Source: Pseudomonas sp. sp1636 (GTDB lineage: Bacteria; Pseudomonadota; Gammaproteobacteria; Pseudomonadales; Pseudomonadaceae). Taken from it: a stretch of 64,000 nucleotides of DNA. Each line of letters opens with the position of its first letter. Positions within the stretch are counted from its first letter, which is position 1. A program made the translations under genes and the position numbers. Under the pieces are notes generated by a model. It was not told where the DNA came from. It saw nothing but the letters and a program-made list of their open reading frames with translations, and made no database searches. Below are positions 44,890 to 53,582 of the stretch, one piece after another. The DNA lies in assembly GCF_030376615.1 (NCBI RefSeq), contig NZ_JARRAB010000017.1:1-64000 (forward strand), in the 5' to 3' direction.

Positions 44890-44918
44890 TACATGGGGCG
44901 GTGCCTGGGGTTTTTCAA
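44890..44918 (-). promoter_or_regulatory. Candidate sigma-32 heat-shock promoter of the Lon-type gene
   Basis: On the minus strand TTGAAA (44918-44913), a 14-bp spacer and CCCCATGTA (44898-44890) closely fit the RpoH consensus CTTGAAA-N13/14-CCCCATnT. It ends about 30 bp before the start codon at 44861. The -35 element abuts the stop codon of the gene before it. Confidence 0.7.
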
Positions 44919-45641
44919 TCAGGCGGCTGCGATGTGCGCTTTGAGGGTGTGGCGCAAGTCATGCAAACGACCGTCGATCAGAGGGGTGAGCAAGCTGAAG
45001 CAGTCATGGGGTGCCAGGCGAACCTGGGGCGCCTCTAGCAGTTCCACCTCCAGGCGTTGCAACAGGCTGTGCAGCGGTTCGCTGCGGGCGGGGTCGTCGA
45101 GGCGCCGGCACAGCACGCGTATCTGCATGTGCAGGCCGGCCGGACAGCGTCGGTAGTTGGCCGCGCGCACCGCCAGGCCGCGTAGCCGCGCCAGGTCTTC
45201 CAGGTTGCGGCAGGCCGGCTCCAGGCCTTGCAGCGCGGCCGTGTCGCGCAGGCACAAGCGCTCTTCGAGTTGTTCGACGACGGTCAGCAAGGCCTCGATC
45301 ATTCGGCAATGGGCCTCGAAATCGGCTGGATTGCGCCGCAGTTGCGGCCAGTCCTGCTGCAGTGGTGCCAGTTGCAGGCTGGGGCCCGGCCAGTTCAGCC
45401 AGAGCCGGTCGATCTGGCGGGCCAGGGCGTTGCGCTGGCTGACGCTGACGATGTCCTGCGCCGCTCCCAGGCAGCGATGTTTTTGCAAGGCCTGCAGCAG
45501 TTCAAGGGTGCGCAGCAGGGTAGCGCCCTGGAGTTGGGCAAGCGTCTGCCGATGGCGCCGACTGGCACGTCGGGTGAGCCACTGGCCAAGCAGAAAAAGA
45601 CCCACGGCCAAGGCGAAGGCCAGGGCAATACTGAGTTCCAT
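44919..45641 (-). CDS. Unrecognised protein with N-terminal membrane anchor
   Basis: 240 residues. The N-terminus (MELSIALAFALAVGLFLLGQWL) is one membrane helix followed by a basic stretch (TRRASRRHR), so the bulk should be cytoplasmic. The remainder is rich in Leu, Gln and Arg and likely all-helical, with coiled-coil tendency. I do not recognise a domain. GAGGAG with 7-nt spacing supports the ATG at 45641; a longer frame upstream has no coding character. The stop codon lies at the -35 element of the Lon-type gene, so the two may be partly co-transcribed. Confidence 0.7.
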   Translation of the reverse strand: MELSIALAFALAVGLFLLGQWLTRRASRRHRQTLAQLQGATLLRTLELLQALQKHRCLGAAQDIVSVSQRNALARQIDRLWLNWPGPSLQLAPLQQDWPQLRRNPADFEAHCRMIEALLTVVEQLEERLCLRDTAALQGLEPACRNLEDLARLRGLAVRAANYRRCPAGLHMQIRVLCRRLDDPARSEPLHSLLQRLEVELLEAPQVRLAPHDCFSLLTPLIDGRLHDLRHTLKAHIAAA

Positions 45642-46042
45642 TGGGTGACTCCTCGGATCGGCAGCAGGGACGCTGCCGGTCACGTGGGTGTAAGCAACTC
45701 TCCTGCCAACCGGTGGAAACCCCGGTCTGCGCGGCCGCGCCGCCGCGCGCTGCTGCATCGTTGGGCGTGCGGCCGCTGGCCCGACTTTTTTGGTGCACTC
45801 GCCGGGCGGTGCTTGCGATCCGTTTCAGGGCTGGCTGGCGGCGCAATGGGGCGGTCGCCGGCGTTACCGGCTTGGCGCTTGACTGCCCCCGACGCTCATG
45901 GGCAAATGCACGGCACTGGCCTGCTATTGCCTGGCAACCGCGGCCGTTGCAGGGGGCTGGGCTGCCGCTGGTCGCGGAGCGTGACGGCGACCCGCACAAC
46001 TGGTTAAAGTGCCATCACATCGTCTGCGGAATTGTCGTTGCA
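45642..46042. other. 401-bp gap without a recognised gene
   Basis: This GC-rich gap separates the membrane-anchored protein (minus) and the AraC regulator (plus) and should hold both promoters. The open frames crossing it do not look like protein coding sequence. I see no repeat, tRNA or clear promoter in it. Confidence 0.5.
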
Positions 46043-46795
46043 ATGCTCAAAGCGCGCCTGCTGCGCCTGGATGACCAGGCCCACGAACACACTCACGATC
46101 ACCACCAGTTGGTGCTGTCGCTGACCGGGCGCGCGGAGTTCGAGGTCAACGGCCGCGGTGGCGAGGTGTGTCGTATGCGCGCCTGCCTGGTGCCCGGCGA
46201 TGCCGATCACCAGTTCGCCGGGATGGGCGACAACCGCATGCTGATCGTCGACCTGGATGAGCAGGGCACTTCCAGCGAAGACCTGGCGCTGCTCACCCAT
46301 CTGTTCGAGACGCCGCGTTACCCGCAGCTGGACGCCGACTTCCAGAACCTGCTGAGCTATGCCGGCGCCGAGTTGGGGCGCTACGGCAGCGACCCGCTGC
46401 TGGCACGCGCCCTCGGCGGCGTGCTGCTGCGTGCGCTGCACCTGCGCCTGTTCGGCGAGCAAGCCGGTCGCACGCCCGGGGCACTCGATCTGGAACGGCT
46501 GGACGGTTACATCCTCGAACACCTGGCGCGGCGCATCAGCGTCGCCGAGCTGGCCCAGGTCGCGTGCCTCAGCCCGAGCCATTTTCATGCGCAGTTCAAA
46601 GACAGCGTCGGCCTGACGCCCCATCAATACCTGCTGAAAACCCGTCTCGACAGTGCTTCCCGGCTGTTGCGCGAGAGCGGCCTGCCGTTGATCCGCATCG
46701 CCGAGGAGTGTGGTTTCTCCAGCCAGAGCGCGCTGACCACCGCCATGCGGCGCTATCTCGGCCTGACCCCCAAGCGTCTGCGCGGCGCTCAATAA
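46043..46795 (+). CDS. AraC-family transcriptional regulator (possible PruR)
   Basis: 250 residues. An N-terminal cupin half (HEHTHDHHQLVLSLTGRAEFEVNG, a histidine-rich metal-like pocket) is followed by two helix-turn-helix units (ISVAELAQVACLSPSHFHAQFKDSVGLTPHQYLLKTRL; PLIRIAEECGFSSQSALTTAMRRYLGLTPKRLR). The ATG at 46043 starts the recognisable domain; the open frame continues ~400 bp upstream without similarity. In P. aeruginosa the AraC protein PruR, an activator of proline use, is encoded beside the AsrA protease gene, so PruR is possible, but putA/putP are not in the window. Confidence 0.82.
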   Translation: MLKARLLRLDDQAHEHTHDHHQLVLSLTGRAEFEVNGRGGEVCRMRACLVPGDADHQFAGMGDNRMLIVDLDEQGTSSEDLALLTHLFETPRYPQLDADFQNLLSYAGAELGRYGSDPLLARALGGVLLRALHLRLFGEQAGRTPGALDLERLDGYILEHLARRISVAELAQVACLSPSHFHAQFKDSVGLTPHQYLLKTRLDSASRLLRESGLPLIRIAEECGFSSQSALTTAMRRYLGLTPKRLRGAQ

Positions 46796-46935
46796 CCCCG
46801 TGTCCACTACTGCCGGGCAAGCACATTGCGAGCGGCGCCTGTATCAGGGGACACGCAGTGAGCCGGTGCCGTTCGATAGCCCGCCGCTGGGGCGGTCGAA
46901 TGCCTTTGCTGATGCTTTCAATAAAACGGTGCGCG

Positions 46936-49278
46936 ATGCTGCCCGGTAGTTTTCAGGCGCGTATCGCCAGCGTGCTGATCCTGCTGCTGCTGGTCGTGGT
47001 CGGCGCGCTGTATTTCGCCGTGCAAGCCGCCACCGCTGTGGCTGTGCGCGACCAGGCCCGCGAACAGTTGGATGTCGGTACGCGGGTCTTCGAACAATTG
47101 CTCGAAGTGCGCGGCCGGCAGTTGCACGACGCGGTGCAGGTGCTGGCGGCTGACCTCGGCTTCAAGGCAGCGGTGGCCGGCGGCGATAGCGAAACCATTC
47201 GCTCGGCACTGGCCAGCCATGGTGCGCGGATCAATGCCAGCGCGGCGATGCTGCTCGGCCTCGATGGCCGTCTCGCGGTGAGCACCGAGCGACGCATCAG
47301 TGGGCAGACGGCCGCGCGCCTGAGCACCTGGGTGAAGGCGCAGCGGCGCGACGGCGTGCAGATTTTCCTGCTGCCGATTGGCGACAGTATCTACCTGATG
47401 GAACAGGCCACGGTCAGCGCTCCCCTGCCGAGTGCGCGGGTGATGATGGGCTTCCAGATGGACGAAGCCTTCGCGCGCGAGCTGCGTGAGCTGACCCTGC
47501 TCGAATTGACCCTGGTCGCCAGTCAGGAGGGGCTGCCGGCGATCTGGATCAGTACTTTGCCGGCCTCGACGCAGGCGTTGCTGCAGGACGACACGGCTGT
47601 TGAGCACAGCATCGCCAGCGTCCCGCTGCAGGTCGGCGCGGAGCGCTATCTCGGCCAGCGCCTGGTGCTGGCCAGTGGCGAAGATTTTCAGATCCAGGCT
47701 CTGCTGCACAAATCCTTGACTCAGGCACAGCAGGCCTTTGCCCCGCTCGATCGCCAAATCCTGCTGATCGCCTTGGCCGCACTGCTGGCCTCGCTGGGCG
47801 GCGCCTTGCTGCTGGCGCGCACGCTTTCGCAGCCGGTACAGCGCCTGGCGGCGCTGGCCGAGCGGGTGGGGCAGGGCGATTACCAGATGCCCCTCGAATT
47901 GCACCGCAGCGATGAACTGGGCAGTCTGGCCAAGGCATTCCACCGCATGCAACTGGGCATTGCCGAGCGTGAGCGGCAACTGGCGCATAACGCCCTGCAT
48001 GATGCGCTGACCGGTCTGCCCAATCGCGCCCTGGCGCTGGAGCGGCTCGGCAGTGCGATTGCCGCCGGGCGGCCAACGGCGCTGTTGTGTGTGGGCGTGG
48101 GCAACTTGCGTGCGGTGAACGACAGTTGTGGTCCGGGCGCCAGCGATCTGGCCCTGCAGCAACTCAGCCAGCGTCTGCAAGACAGCCTGCGCCCCGGCGA
48201 CAGCCTGGCTCAGCTGATGACCAGCGAGTTGCTGCTGTTGCTGGAAAACAGCGACGGCGACAGTGCGGTAGTGGTCGGCGACCGCTTGCAGCACTTGCTC
48301 AGCCAACCCTTGCGCCTCGGCAAGCAGGAGGTCGTGCTGGATTGCTGTGTCGGCATCGCCGCCTACCCGGTCGATGGTGAAACCGCGGATGACCTGCTGC
48401 GCCGCGCCAGTATCGCCATGCAGGACGCCGCGCAACTGCCGGGGCGCCTGCAGATGTACGAGCGTGGCCGCGACGCCGCACACCAGCGCCAGATTCGTCT
48501 GATTCGTGACCTGCGCCTGGCGCCCGACAACGCGGAACTGTTGCTGCATTACCAGCCCAAACTGGATCTCGCCGCCGGTCAGGTGCGTCAGGCCGAAGCC
48601 ATGCTGCGCTGGCGGCATCCGCAACTGGGGATGATTGCGCCAGGCGAATTCATTCCCTTGGCCGAGCGCACCGGCAGCATCCAGGGGCTCACCGCCTGGG
48701 TGCTCGAGGAGTCCCTGCGGCAGTTGCGCGAGTGGAATGGCCGCGGCCTGCGCGTGCAGCTGTCGTTGAATATCTCCACCGAGGATCTGGTCGATCCCAA
48801 GTTGCCGGTGCGCGTTGGCCAGTTGCTGGCGCGCTACCAGGTACCGGCCGAGCAACTGATTTTCGAGATCACCGAGAGCGGGGTGATGGTCAATCCCACC
48901 CTGGCGTTGCAGGTGCTGTACGGTCTGCGCGACCTCGGCATCAGCCTGTCGGTGGACGATTTCGGCACCGGTTATTCCTCGCTGACCCAACTCAAGCGCA
49001 TGCCGGTGCAGGAGCTGAAAATCGACCAGTCCTTCATCCGCAACCTCGATGACGCCAGCGAAGACGCGGTGATCGTCCGCTCGACCATCGAGATGAGCCA
49101 CAGCCTGGGCCTCAAGGTGGTCGCCGAGGGCGTCGAGCTGGCCTGCAGCCTGCGCCTGCTCGAACGCTGGCAGTGCGATGTCGCCCAGGGCTACCTGATC
49201 AGCCCGCCGCTGCCGGCCAAGGCCTTCGAGGCCTGGATCGCCCAGCCGTTAACGGCGCCGGTATTGAAGGGGGCTTGA
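46936..49278 (+). CDS. Membrane GGDEF/EAL protein with degenerate GGDEF, likely c-di-GMP phosphodiesterase
   Basis: About 780 residues. Membrane helix 1 (~9-28), a periplasmic sensing domain of ~240 residues, helix 2 (~275-293), HAMP (~295-345), GGDEF domain and C-terminal EAL domain. In the GGDEF domain the active-site motif is replaced by MTSEL, so cyclase activity is not expected. The EAL domain keeps the metal ligands and catalytic residues (EAMLRW in place of EALLRW, LNIS, EITESG, DDFGTGYSSL, LKIDQSFI, VAEGVE), so c-di-GMP hydrolysis is likely. Start codon uncertain: ATGs at 46900, 46912 and 46936 are in frame and none has a strong ribosome binding site; the last gives a typical N-terminus. 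Confidence 0.85.
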   Translation: MLPGSFQARIASVLILLLLVVVGALYFAVQAATAVAVRDQAREQLDVGTRVFEQLLEVRGRQLHDAVQVLAADLGFKAAVAGGDSETIRSALASHGARINASAAMLLGLDGRLAVSTERRISGQTAARLSTWVKAQRRDGVQIFLLPIGDSIYLMEQATVSAPLPSARVMMGFQMDEAFARELRELTLLELTLVASQEGLPAIWISTLPASTQALLQDDTAVEHSIASVPLQVGAERYLGQRLVLASGEDFQIQALLHKSLTQAQQAFAPLDRQILLIALAALLASLGGALLLARTLSQPVQRLAALAERVGQGDYQMPLELHRSDELGSLAKAFHRMQLGIAERERQLAHNALHDALTGLPNRALALERLGSAIAAGRPTALLCVGVGNLRAVNDSCGPGASDLALQQLSQRLQDSLRPGDSLAQLMTSELLLLLENSDGDSAVVVGDRLQHLLSQPLRLGKQEVVLDCCVGIAAYPVDGETADDLLRRASIAMQDAAQLPGRLQMYERGRDAAHQRQIRLIRDLRLAPDNAELLLHYQPKLDLAAGQVRQAEAMLRWRHPQLGMIAPGEFIPLAERTGSIQGLTAWVLEESLRQLREWNGRGLRVQLSLNISTEDLVDPKLPVRVGQLLARYQVPAEQLIFEITESGVMVNPTLALQVLYGLRDLGISLSVDDFGTGYSSLTQLKRMPVQELKIDQSFIRNLDDASEDAVIVRSTIEMSHSLGLKVVAEGVELACSLRLLERWQCDVAQGYLISPPLPAKAFEAWIAQPLTAPVLKGA

Positions 49279-49557
49279 GCCTATAGCGCACTCGAAATCG
49301 CTTGGCGTCGTGCGGTTAGCAGGTCTATCGCCTGCAAACCGGGCCATGCTCCGGCGACCGGGCAGGATCGACATCCGGCCAACCATGATCTGCCCTTGAA
49401 TCATGCTCGTGGCTGAAGGGGCATGATTTATGTTTTTGCACCAAAAAGATTCATAATGGCGACATTTTGCTCTATTGCGGTGCGTTTGCTGCTGCTAAAG
49501 TGCAGCCCTCATTTTAATGTGCGACCGTGCCCTGCTCGGTCATTCGAGGGCTGCTTC

Positions 49558-50898
49558 ATGACCGACTCCGTAGAGTTTTTCCTTGCCCGCCTCAAGCGGC
49601 GCGATCCTGATCAGCCGGAGTTTCACCAGGCCGTCGAGGAAGTGCTGCGCAGCCTCTGGCCGTTTCTCGAAGCCAACCCGCGCTACCTGCAGAGCGGCAT
49701 CGTCGAGCGTATGGTCGAGCCTGAGCGCGCCATTCTGTTCCGGGTGCCATGGAGCGACGATCAGGGTCGGGTGCAGGTCAATCGCGGCTATCGGGTGCAG
49801 ATGAGCAGCGCCATCGGCCCATACAAGGGCGGTCTGCGCTTCCACCCCTCGGTGAACCTGGGCGTGCTCAAGTTCCTCGCCTTCGAGCAGGTGTTCAAGA
49901 ACTCCCTGACCTCGCTGCCGATGGGCGGCGGCAAGGGTGGATCGGACTTCGACCCCAAGGGCAAGAGCGACAACGAAGTCATGCGTTTCTGCCAGTCGTT
50001 CATGAGTGAGCTGTATCGGCATATCGGCGCCAACCTTGACGTGCCGGCCGGTGATATCGGCGTGGGCGCTCGCGAGATCGGCTATATGTATGGCCAGTAC
50101 AAGCGCCTGGCCAATGAGTTCAGCTCGGTGCTGACTGGCAAGGGCATGGCCTTCGGTGGCAGTCTGATCCGCCCGGAAGCCACCGGTTTCGGCTGCGTGT
50201 ATTTCGCCGAGGAAATGCTCAAGGGGCGTGAGCGAACCATCGATGACCTGCGTGTGGCCATCTCCGGTTCGGGCAACGTGGCGCAATATGCCGCGCGTAA
50301 GGTGATGGATCTGGGCGGCAAGGTGATCTCGCTGTCCGACTCCGAAGGCACTCTGTATGCGGAGGCCGGCTTGAGCGAGGAACAGTGGCAGTATCTGCTG
50401 GAGCTGAAGAACGTGCGTCGCGGGCGGATCAGTGAAATGGCCGTGCAATTCGGCCTGCAGTTCAACGCCGGTCAGCGGCCCTGGAACCTGCCGTGCGATG
50501 TTGCGCTGCCGTGCGCCACGCAGAACGAACTGGATGCCGCCGACGCCCGTACCCTGCTGAAAAATGGCTGTTTCTGTGTGGCCGAAGGCGCCAACATGCC
50601 CTCGACTCTGGACGCCGTGGATGTGTTCATCGACGCCGAGATCCTCTATGCCCCAGGCAAGGCCTCGAATGCCGGCGGTGTCGCGGTCAGTGGCTTGGAA
50701 ATGAGCCAGAACGCCATGCGCCTGCACTGGACGGCCGGCGAGGTCGATGAGCGACTGCACGGCATCATGCAATCGATTCATCATGCCTGTATTGGTTACG
50801 GCACCGAGCCGAGCGGTTTCGTCAACTACGTCAAGGGTGCCAACATTGCCGGCTTCGTCAAAGTCGCCGATGCCATGCTGGCGCAAGGAGTGGTTTGA
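49558..50898 (+). CDS. gdhA: NADP-specific glutamate dehydrogenase
   Basis: 446 residues, hexameric small-type GDH. It makes glutamate from 2-oxoglutarate and ammonium with NADPH. Conserved GPYKGGLRFHPSVN, catalytic Lys126 in PMGGGKGGSDFDPKG and NLDVPAGDIGVGAREIGYM; the Rossmann GSGNVAQYAA motif follows. I chose the ATG at 49558, with GAGGG at 7-nt spacing and the family's normal N-terminus; the frame upstream is open but AT-rich promoter sequence (49279-49557). Confidence 0.96.
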   Translation: MTDSVEFFLARLKRRDPDQPEFHQAVEEVLRSLWPFLEANPRYLQSGIVERMVEPERAILFRVPWSDDQGRVQVNRGYRVQMSSAIGPYKGGLRFHPSVNLGVLKFLAFEQVFKNSLTSLPMGGGKGGSDFDPKGKSDNEVMRFCQSFMSELYRHIGANLDVPAGDIGVGAREIGYMYGQYKRLANEFSSVLTGKGMAFGGSLIRPEATGFGCVYFAEEMLKGRERTIDDLRVAISGSGNVAQYAARKVMDLGGKVISLSDSEGTLYAEAGLSEEQWQYLLELKNVRRGRISEMAVQFGLQFNAGQRPWNLPCDVALPCATQNELDAADARTLLKNGCFCVAEGANMPSTLDAVDVFIDAEILYAPGKASNAGGVAVSGLEMSQNAMRLHWTAGEVDERLHGIMQSIHHACIGYGTEPSGFVNYVKGANIAGFVKVADAMLAQGVV

Positions 50899-51056
50899 GC
50901 CGATTGGCATCGTTCGCCGCCAGGTGACGGCGCCTGCATGGGGTCGTCAGCCAGCGCTTGTTCGATGTCCTCGGCTGGCGCCGCCGGTCGTGCGCTGACG
51001 GCGTTGTTCGCGGCAACCCATGTGAACATGGCCTGAATCAATCGCGGAGATCGGCT

Positions 51057-51091
51057 CCGGCAGCCCCTCAGTGGCTGCCGGGCGGTTTTTT
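51057..51091 (+). terminator. Intrinsic terminator of gdhA overlapping the end of rlhA
   Basis: Perfect 9-bp stem CCGGCAGCC / GGCTGCCGG with a 7-nt loop is followed by GCGG and six T residues (51086-51091). The 3' arm and T run lie within the last codons of the convergent rlhA gene, where the T run encodes lysines on the other strand. Confidence 0.75.
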
Positions 51092-53083
51092 CTTGATGCT
51101 CTTGAGCAGGTCTTCCGGGGTGATGTAAGCGAGCGTGCCGCTCGTGCTGGCGGCGCTGCCCGGTTGCGGCTGGTGCAGAATATGGCCCTTCATTTTTCCG
51201 ATGATGTGCATCTCGCAGGGTTTGCAGTCGAATTTCAGGGTGAGCACTTCGTCCTGATGGATCAGTTGCATGTCCGACACTTTGGTGCGCACGCCGGTGA
51301 CGCCTTTGGCCTGTTTGGGGCACAGATTGAAGGAGAAGCGCAGGCAGTGCTTGGTGATCATCACCGGCACCTCGCCGGCTTCTTCATGGGCCTCGTAGGC
51401 CGCATCGATCAGCTGCACGCCGTAACGCTGGTAGAAGGCGCGGGCCTTGTCGTTGTAGACGTTGGCCAGAAAGGTCAGGTGCGACTCGGGGTACAGCGGC
51501 GGCGGCACGCTGACCGGCTTGCGCCCGCCACGCGGATGGACGGCGACGCGCGCTTGGGTCAGCGCCTCGATGGCTTCGCGGCGCAGGGCCTTGAGTTGCG
51601 AGCCGGGGATAAACGGCACGGCCTCGCAGTCGATCTGCACAGCGGTGCTGTAGTAGATGGTGGTGCCCAGCTTGCTCAGGGTATCGGCCAGTTGCTCGCG
51701 GGACTGCCCGGCATCCTTGGCGGCGGCGAACGGGCCGGCCAGGCTGACGCTGACGACCACGCCCTCTTCGCTGCTTACGCTCAGGTGCAACTGATCACCC
51801 TGCACCGCCACCTGCCAGGTGACTGCGACGCGGCGCTCGGCCGAGGTTTTCTGCAGAGCCTGCTGCCAGTTGTGGTCGAGGTTGCGATTGAGTGGCTGCT
51901 GCGGGCGCACGCGCTGCATGGCCTCGGGCATTTCGTTGGGCTCGACGCGGTAGCGGTAACGCTTCTCGCCGTCCTCGTCGAACTCCGCTTTCAGTTCGCA
52001 GATGTTGCTGCGAAAACCCACCACTTCGCGTTTGATCAACACATTCAGGCCATCGCCGTTGGACAGCGGCGTATCGGTGACGGCGATCAGGTCGCGCTTG
52101 CCGACCTTCTCGACATAGCCCACCGCCAACCCGGTAAAGGTCGGCGAATCGAACGCGCCGATGTCCACCTTGCGATCGGTGACGAAGTAGTCGGTGCTGC
52201 CACGGTGGAAGGTCTTGTCGGTGTCCGGGGTGAAGAAGTGCTCGGTGCGGCCGCTGGCGGCGCGCGCCAGCTGCGGGCGCTGTTCGAGAATGGCGTCGAG
52301 CTCCTGGCGGTAGTGCGCGGTGATGTTTTTCACGTAGCTCATGTCTTTGTAGCGCCCTTCGATCTTGAACGAGCGCACGCCGGCATCGACCAGATGGATC
52401 AGGTTGTCGGTCTGGTTGTTGTCCTTCATCGACAGCAGGTGCTTATCAAAGGCCACCACGCGGCCCTGATCGTCTTTCAGGGTGTACGGCAGGCGGCAGG
52501 CTTGCGAGCAGTCACCGCGGTTGGCGCTGCGCCCGGTCTGCGCGTGGGAGATATTGCACTGCCCGGAGAACGCCACACACAGCGCGCCGTGGATAAAGAA
52601 CTCGACCGCCGAATCGACGTTGCGGCAGATGTTGCCGATTTCTTCCAGGTTCAGCTCGCGGGCCAGCACCAGCTGGGAGAAGCCGGCGCCATCGAGGAAG
52701 CGCGCCTTGTCCAGGCTGCGGATATCGCACTGGGTGCTGGCGTGGATCTCGATGGGCGGAATGTCCAGCTCCATCACGCCCATGTCCTGCACGATCAGCG
52801 CATCGATCCCAGCCTCGTACAGCTGCCAGATCATCTGCCGCGCCGGCTCCAGTTCATCCTCATGCAGGATGGTATTGAGGGTGACAAACACCCGCGCATG
52901 GAACAGATGGGCGAACTGCACCAGCTCGGCAATCTCGGCCACGCTGTTGCTGGCGTTATGCCGCGCACCGAAGCCGGGGCCGCCGATATACACCGCGTCG
53001 GCGCCATGCAGGATGGCTTCCTTGGCAATGCCGACATCGCGCGCGGGGCTGAGGAGTTCGAGATGGTGCTTGGGCAGGGACAT
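51068..53083 (-). CDS. rlhA: U32 family protein RlhA (23S rRNA C2501 hydroxylation)
   Basis: 671 residues, the long U32 'peptidase' class. The TIM-barrel-like N-terminal part (LLSPARDVGIAKEAILHGADAVYIGG) and the cysteine-rich segment GQCNISHAQTGRSANRGDCSQACRLPY, thought to carry a metal/Fe-S site, are characteristic of RlhA/YdcP. A further Cys set lies near the C-terminus (FDCKPCEMHI). The family hydroxylates C2501 of 23S rRNA using prephenate-dependent chemistry. It stands 35 bp after a copy of the fumarase terminator (minus-strand order), suggesting that it once lay directly behind the fumarase gene. Confidence 0.9.
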   Translation of the reverse strand: MSLPKHHLELLSPARDVGIAKEAILHGADAVYIGGPGFGARHNASNSVAEIAELVQFAHLFHARVFVTLNTILHEDELEPARQMIWQLYEAGIDALIVQDMGVMELDIPPIEIHASTQCDIRSLDKARFLDGAGFSQLVLARELNLEEIGNICRNVDSAVEFFIHGALCVAFSGQCNISHAQTGRSANRGDCSQACRLPYTLKDDQGRVVAFDKHLLSMKDNNQTDNLIHLVDAGVRSFKIEGRYKDMSYVKNITAHYRQELDAILEQRPQLARAASGRTEHFFTPDTDKTFHRGSTDYFVTDRKVDIGAFDSPTFTGLAVGYVEKVGKRDLIAVTDTPLSNGDGLNVLIKREVVGFRSNICELKAEFDEDGEKRYRYRVEPNEMPEAMQRVRPQQPLNRNLDHNWQQALQKTSAERRVAVTWQVAVQGDQLHLSVSSEEGVVVSVSLAGPFAAAKDAGQSREQLADTLSKLGTTIYYSTAVQIDCEAVPFIPGSQLKALRREAIEALTQARVAVHPRGGRKPVSVPPPLYPESHLTFLANVYNDKARAFYQRYGVQLIDAAYEAHEEAGEVPVMITKHCLRFSFNLCPKQAKGVTGVRTKVSDMQLIHQDEVLTLKFDCKPCEMHIIGKMKGHILHQPQPGSAASTSGTLAYITPEDLLKSIKKKPPGSH

Positions 53084-53116
53084 GGCGTGGCTTCAACCAG
53101 ATAGGAAATGTGCAAA

Positions 53117-53226
53117 ACGACAAACCCGGCCTGCGCCGGCCGGGTTTGTCGGGTGACGCGCGAGAAGTTTACTTGATTTCGACGGCCAGGCTGTCGGCGA
53201 TCTTCTGGTTCCAGGGCGCCGGGCTG
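53117..53226 (-). pseudogene. Duplicate of the fumarase 3' end and terminator
   Basis: Bases 53117-53226 match 56744-56853 (offset 3627) with about five or six mismatches in 110. On the minus strand it encodes PAPWNQKIADSLAVEIK and a stop, the last residues of the class I fumarase at 56796, followed by the same 14-bp hairpin. The rest of the fumarase gene is missing on this side, and upstream codons have no start or similarity. Together with the intact copy it forms direct repeats around the MocR/BenE segment. Confidence 0.85.
53118..53151 (-). terminator. Fumarase-type terminator, duplicated copy
   Basis: 14-bp perfect stem CGACAAACCCGGCC / GGCCGGGTTTGTCG with a 6-nt loop; on the minus strand it is followed by TTTTGC. 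It lies just before rlhA. Confidence 0.8.
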
Positions 53227-53382
53227 CTGCCGTCCGTCTCGACCTTGTCGCCTGGTCGATCTGGATGAACGCCGTCAGCACCTGAATAGCGGTGTGTGGT
53301 GGTTTTTGCGTGCAATTGCAGGGGGGGGGCTTCGCCTGCTGTTGTTTCGGCCGCGTGGGGCTTTGGTTTTCTTGGGGGCTAA
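53227..53382. other. Gap between the fumarase remnant and the MITE-like element
   Basis: No gene recognised. It contains a run of nine G residues at 53321-53329. The minus-strand frame leading into the fumarase remnant is open but has no start codon and no similarity to the fumarase gene. Confidence 0.5.
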
Positions 53383-53582
53383 CAGGCCGTTGAAAAATGT
53401 AGGCGAGGCAGCCAAGACAAGGCAAAAATGGCCGCAACGTAGCGCAGCGGAGTAACAGCCGCAGGCTGGCCCCGAAGGGGTGAGCGTAGCGAATCAAAAG
53501 CGGAATTTAGGTGGTGTAAATGAGCATTTTGAGGCCATTTTTAACGCAGTATTGGCAACGCAGGTAGTTTTTCAACGGCCTG
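53383..53582. mobile_element. 200-bp MITE-like element with terminal inverted repeats
   Basis: Ends CAGGCCGTTGAAAAA (53383-53397) and TTTTTCAACGGCCTG (53568-53582) are perfect 15-bp inverted repeats. CTAA flanks both sides (53379-53382 and 53583-53586), a likely 4-bp target duplication. The inside has no open reading frame of note and no transposase, so movement would need one supplied elsewhere. Its core (GTAAATGAGCATTTTGAG, from 53516) resembles the element between tctC and tctB. The right target copy includes the stop codon of the regulator gene. Confidence 0.8.

Noticed and set aside
50930..51034. Protein-like minus-strand stretch between gdhA and rlhA
   Set aside because: It reads like a short coding piece but has no start codon, no ribosome binding site and no recognised similarity; too short to call a remnant.
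53321..53329. Run of nine G residues as a phase-variation switch
   Set aside because: It lies in a gap outside any supported gene and not in a recognisable promoter.
53093..53497. 134-codon minus-strand frame over the fumarase remnant and MITE edge
   Set aside because: It crosses the remnant in the wrong frame and enters the repeat element, and its sequence has no protein-like pattern.
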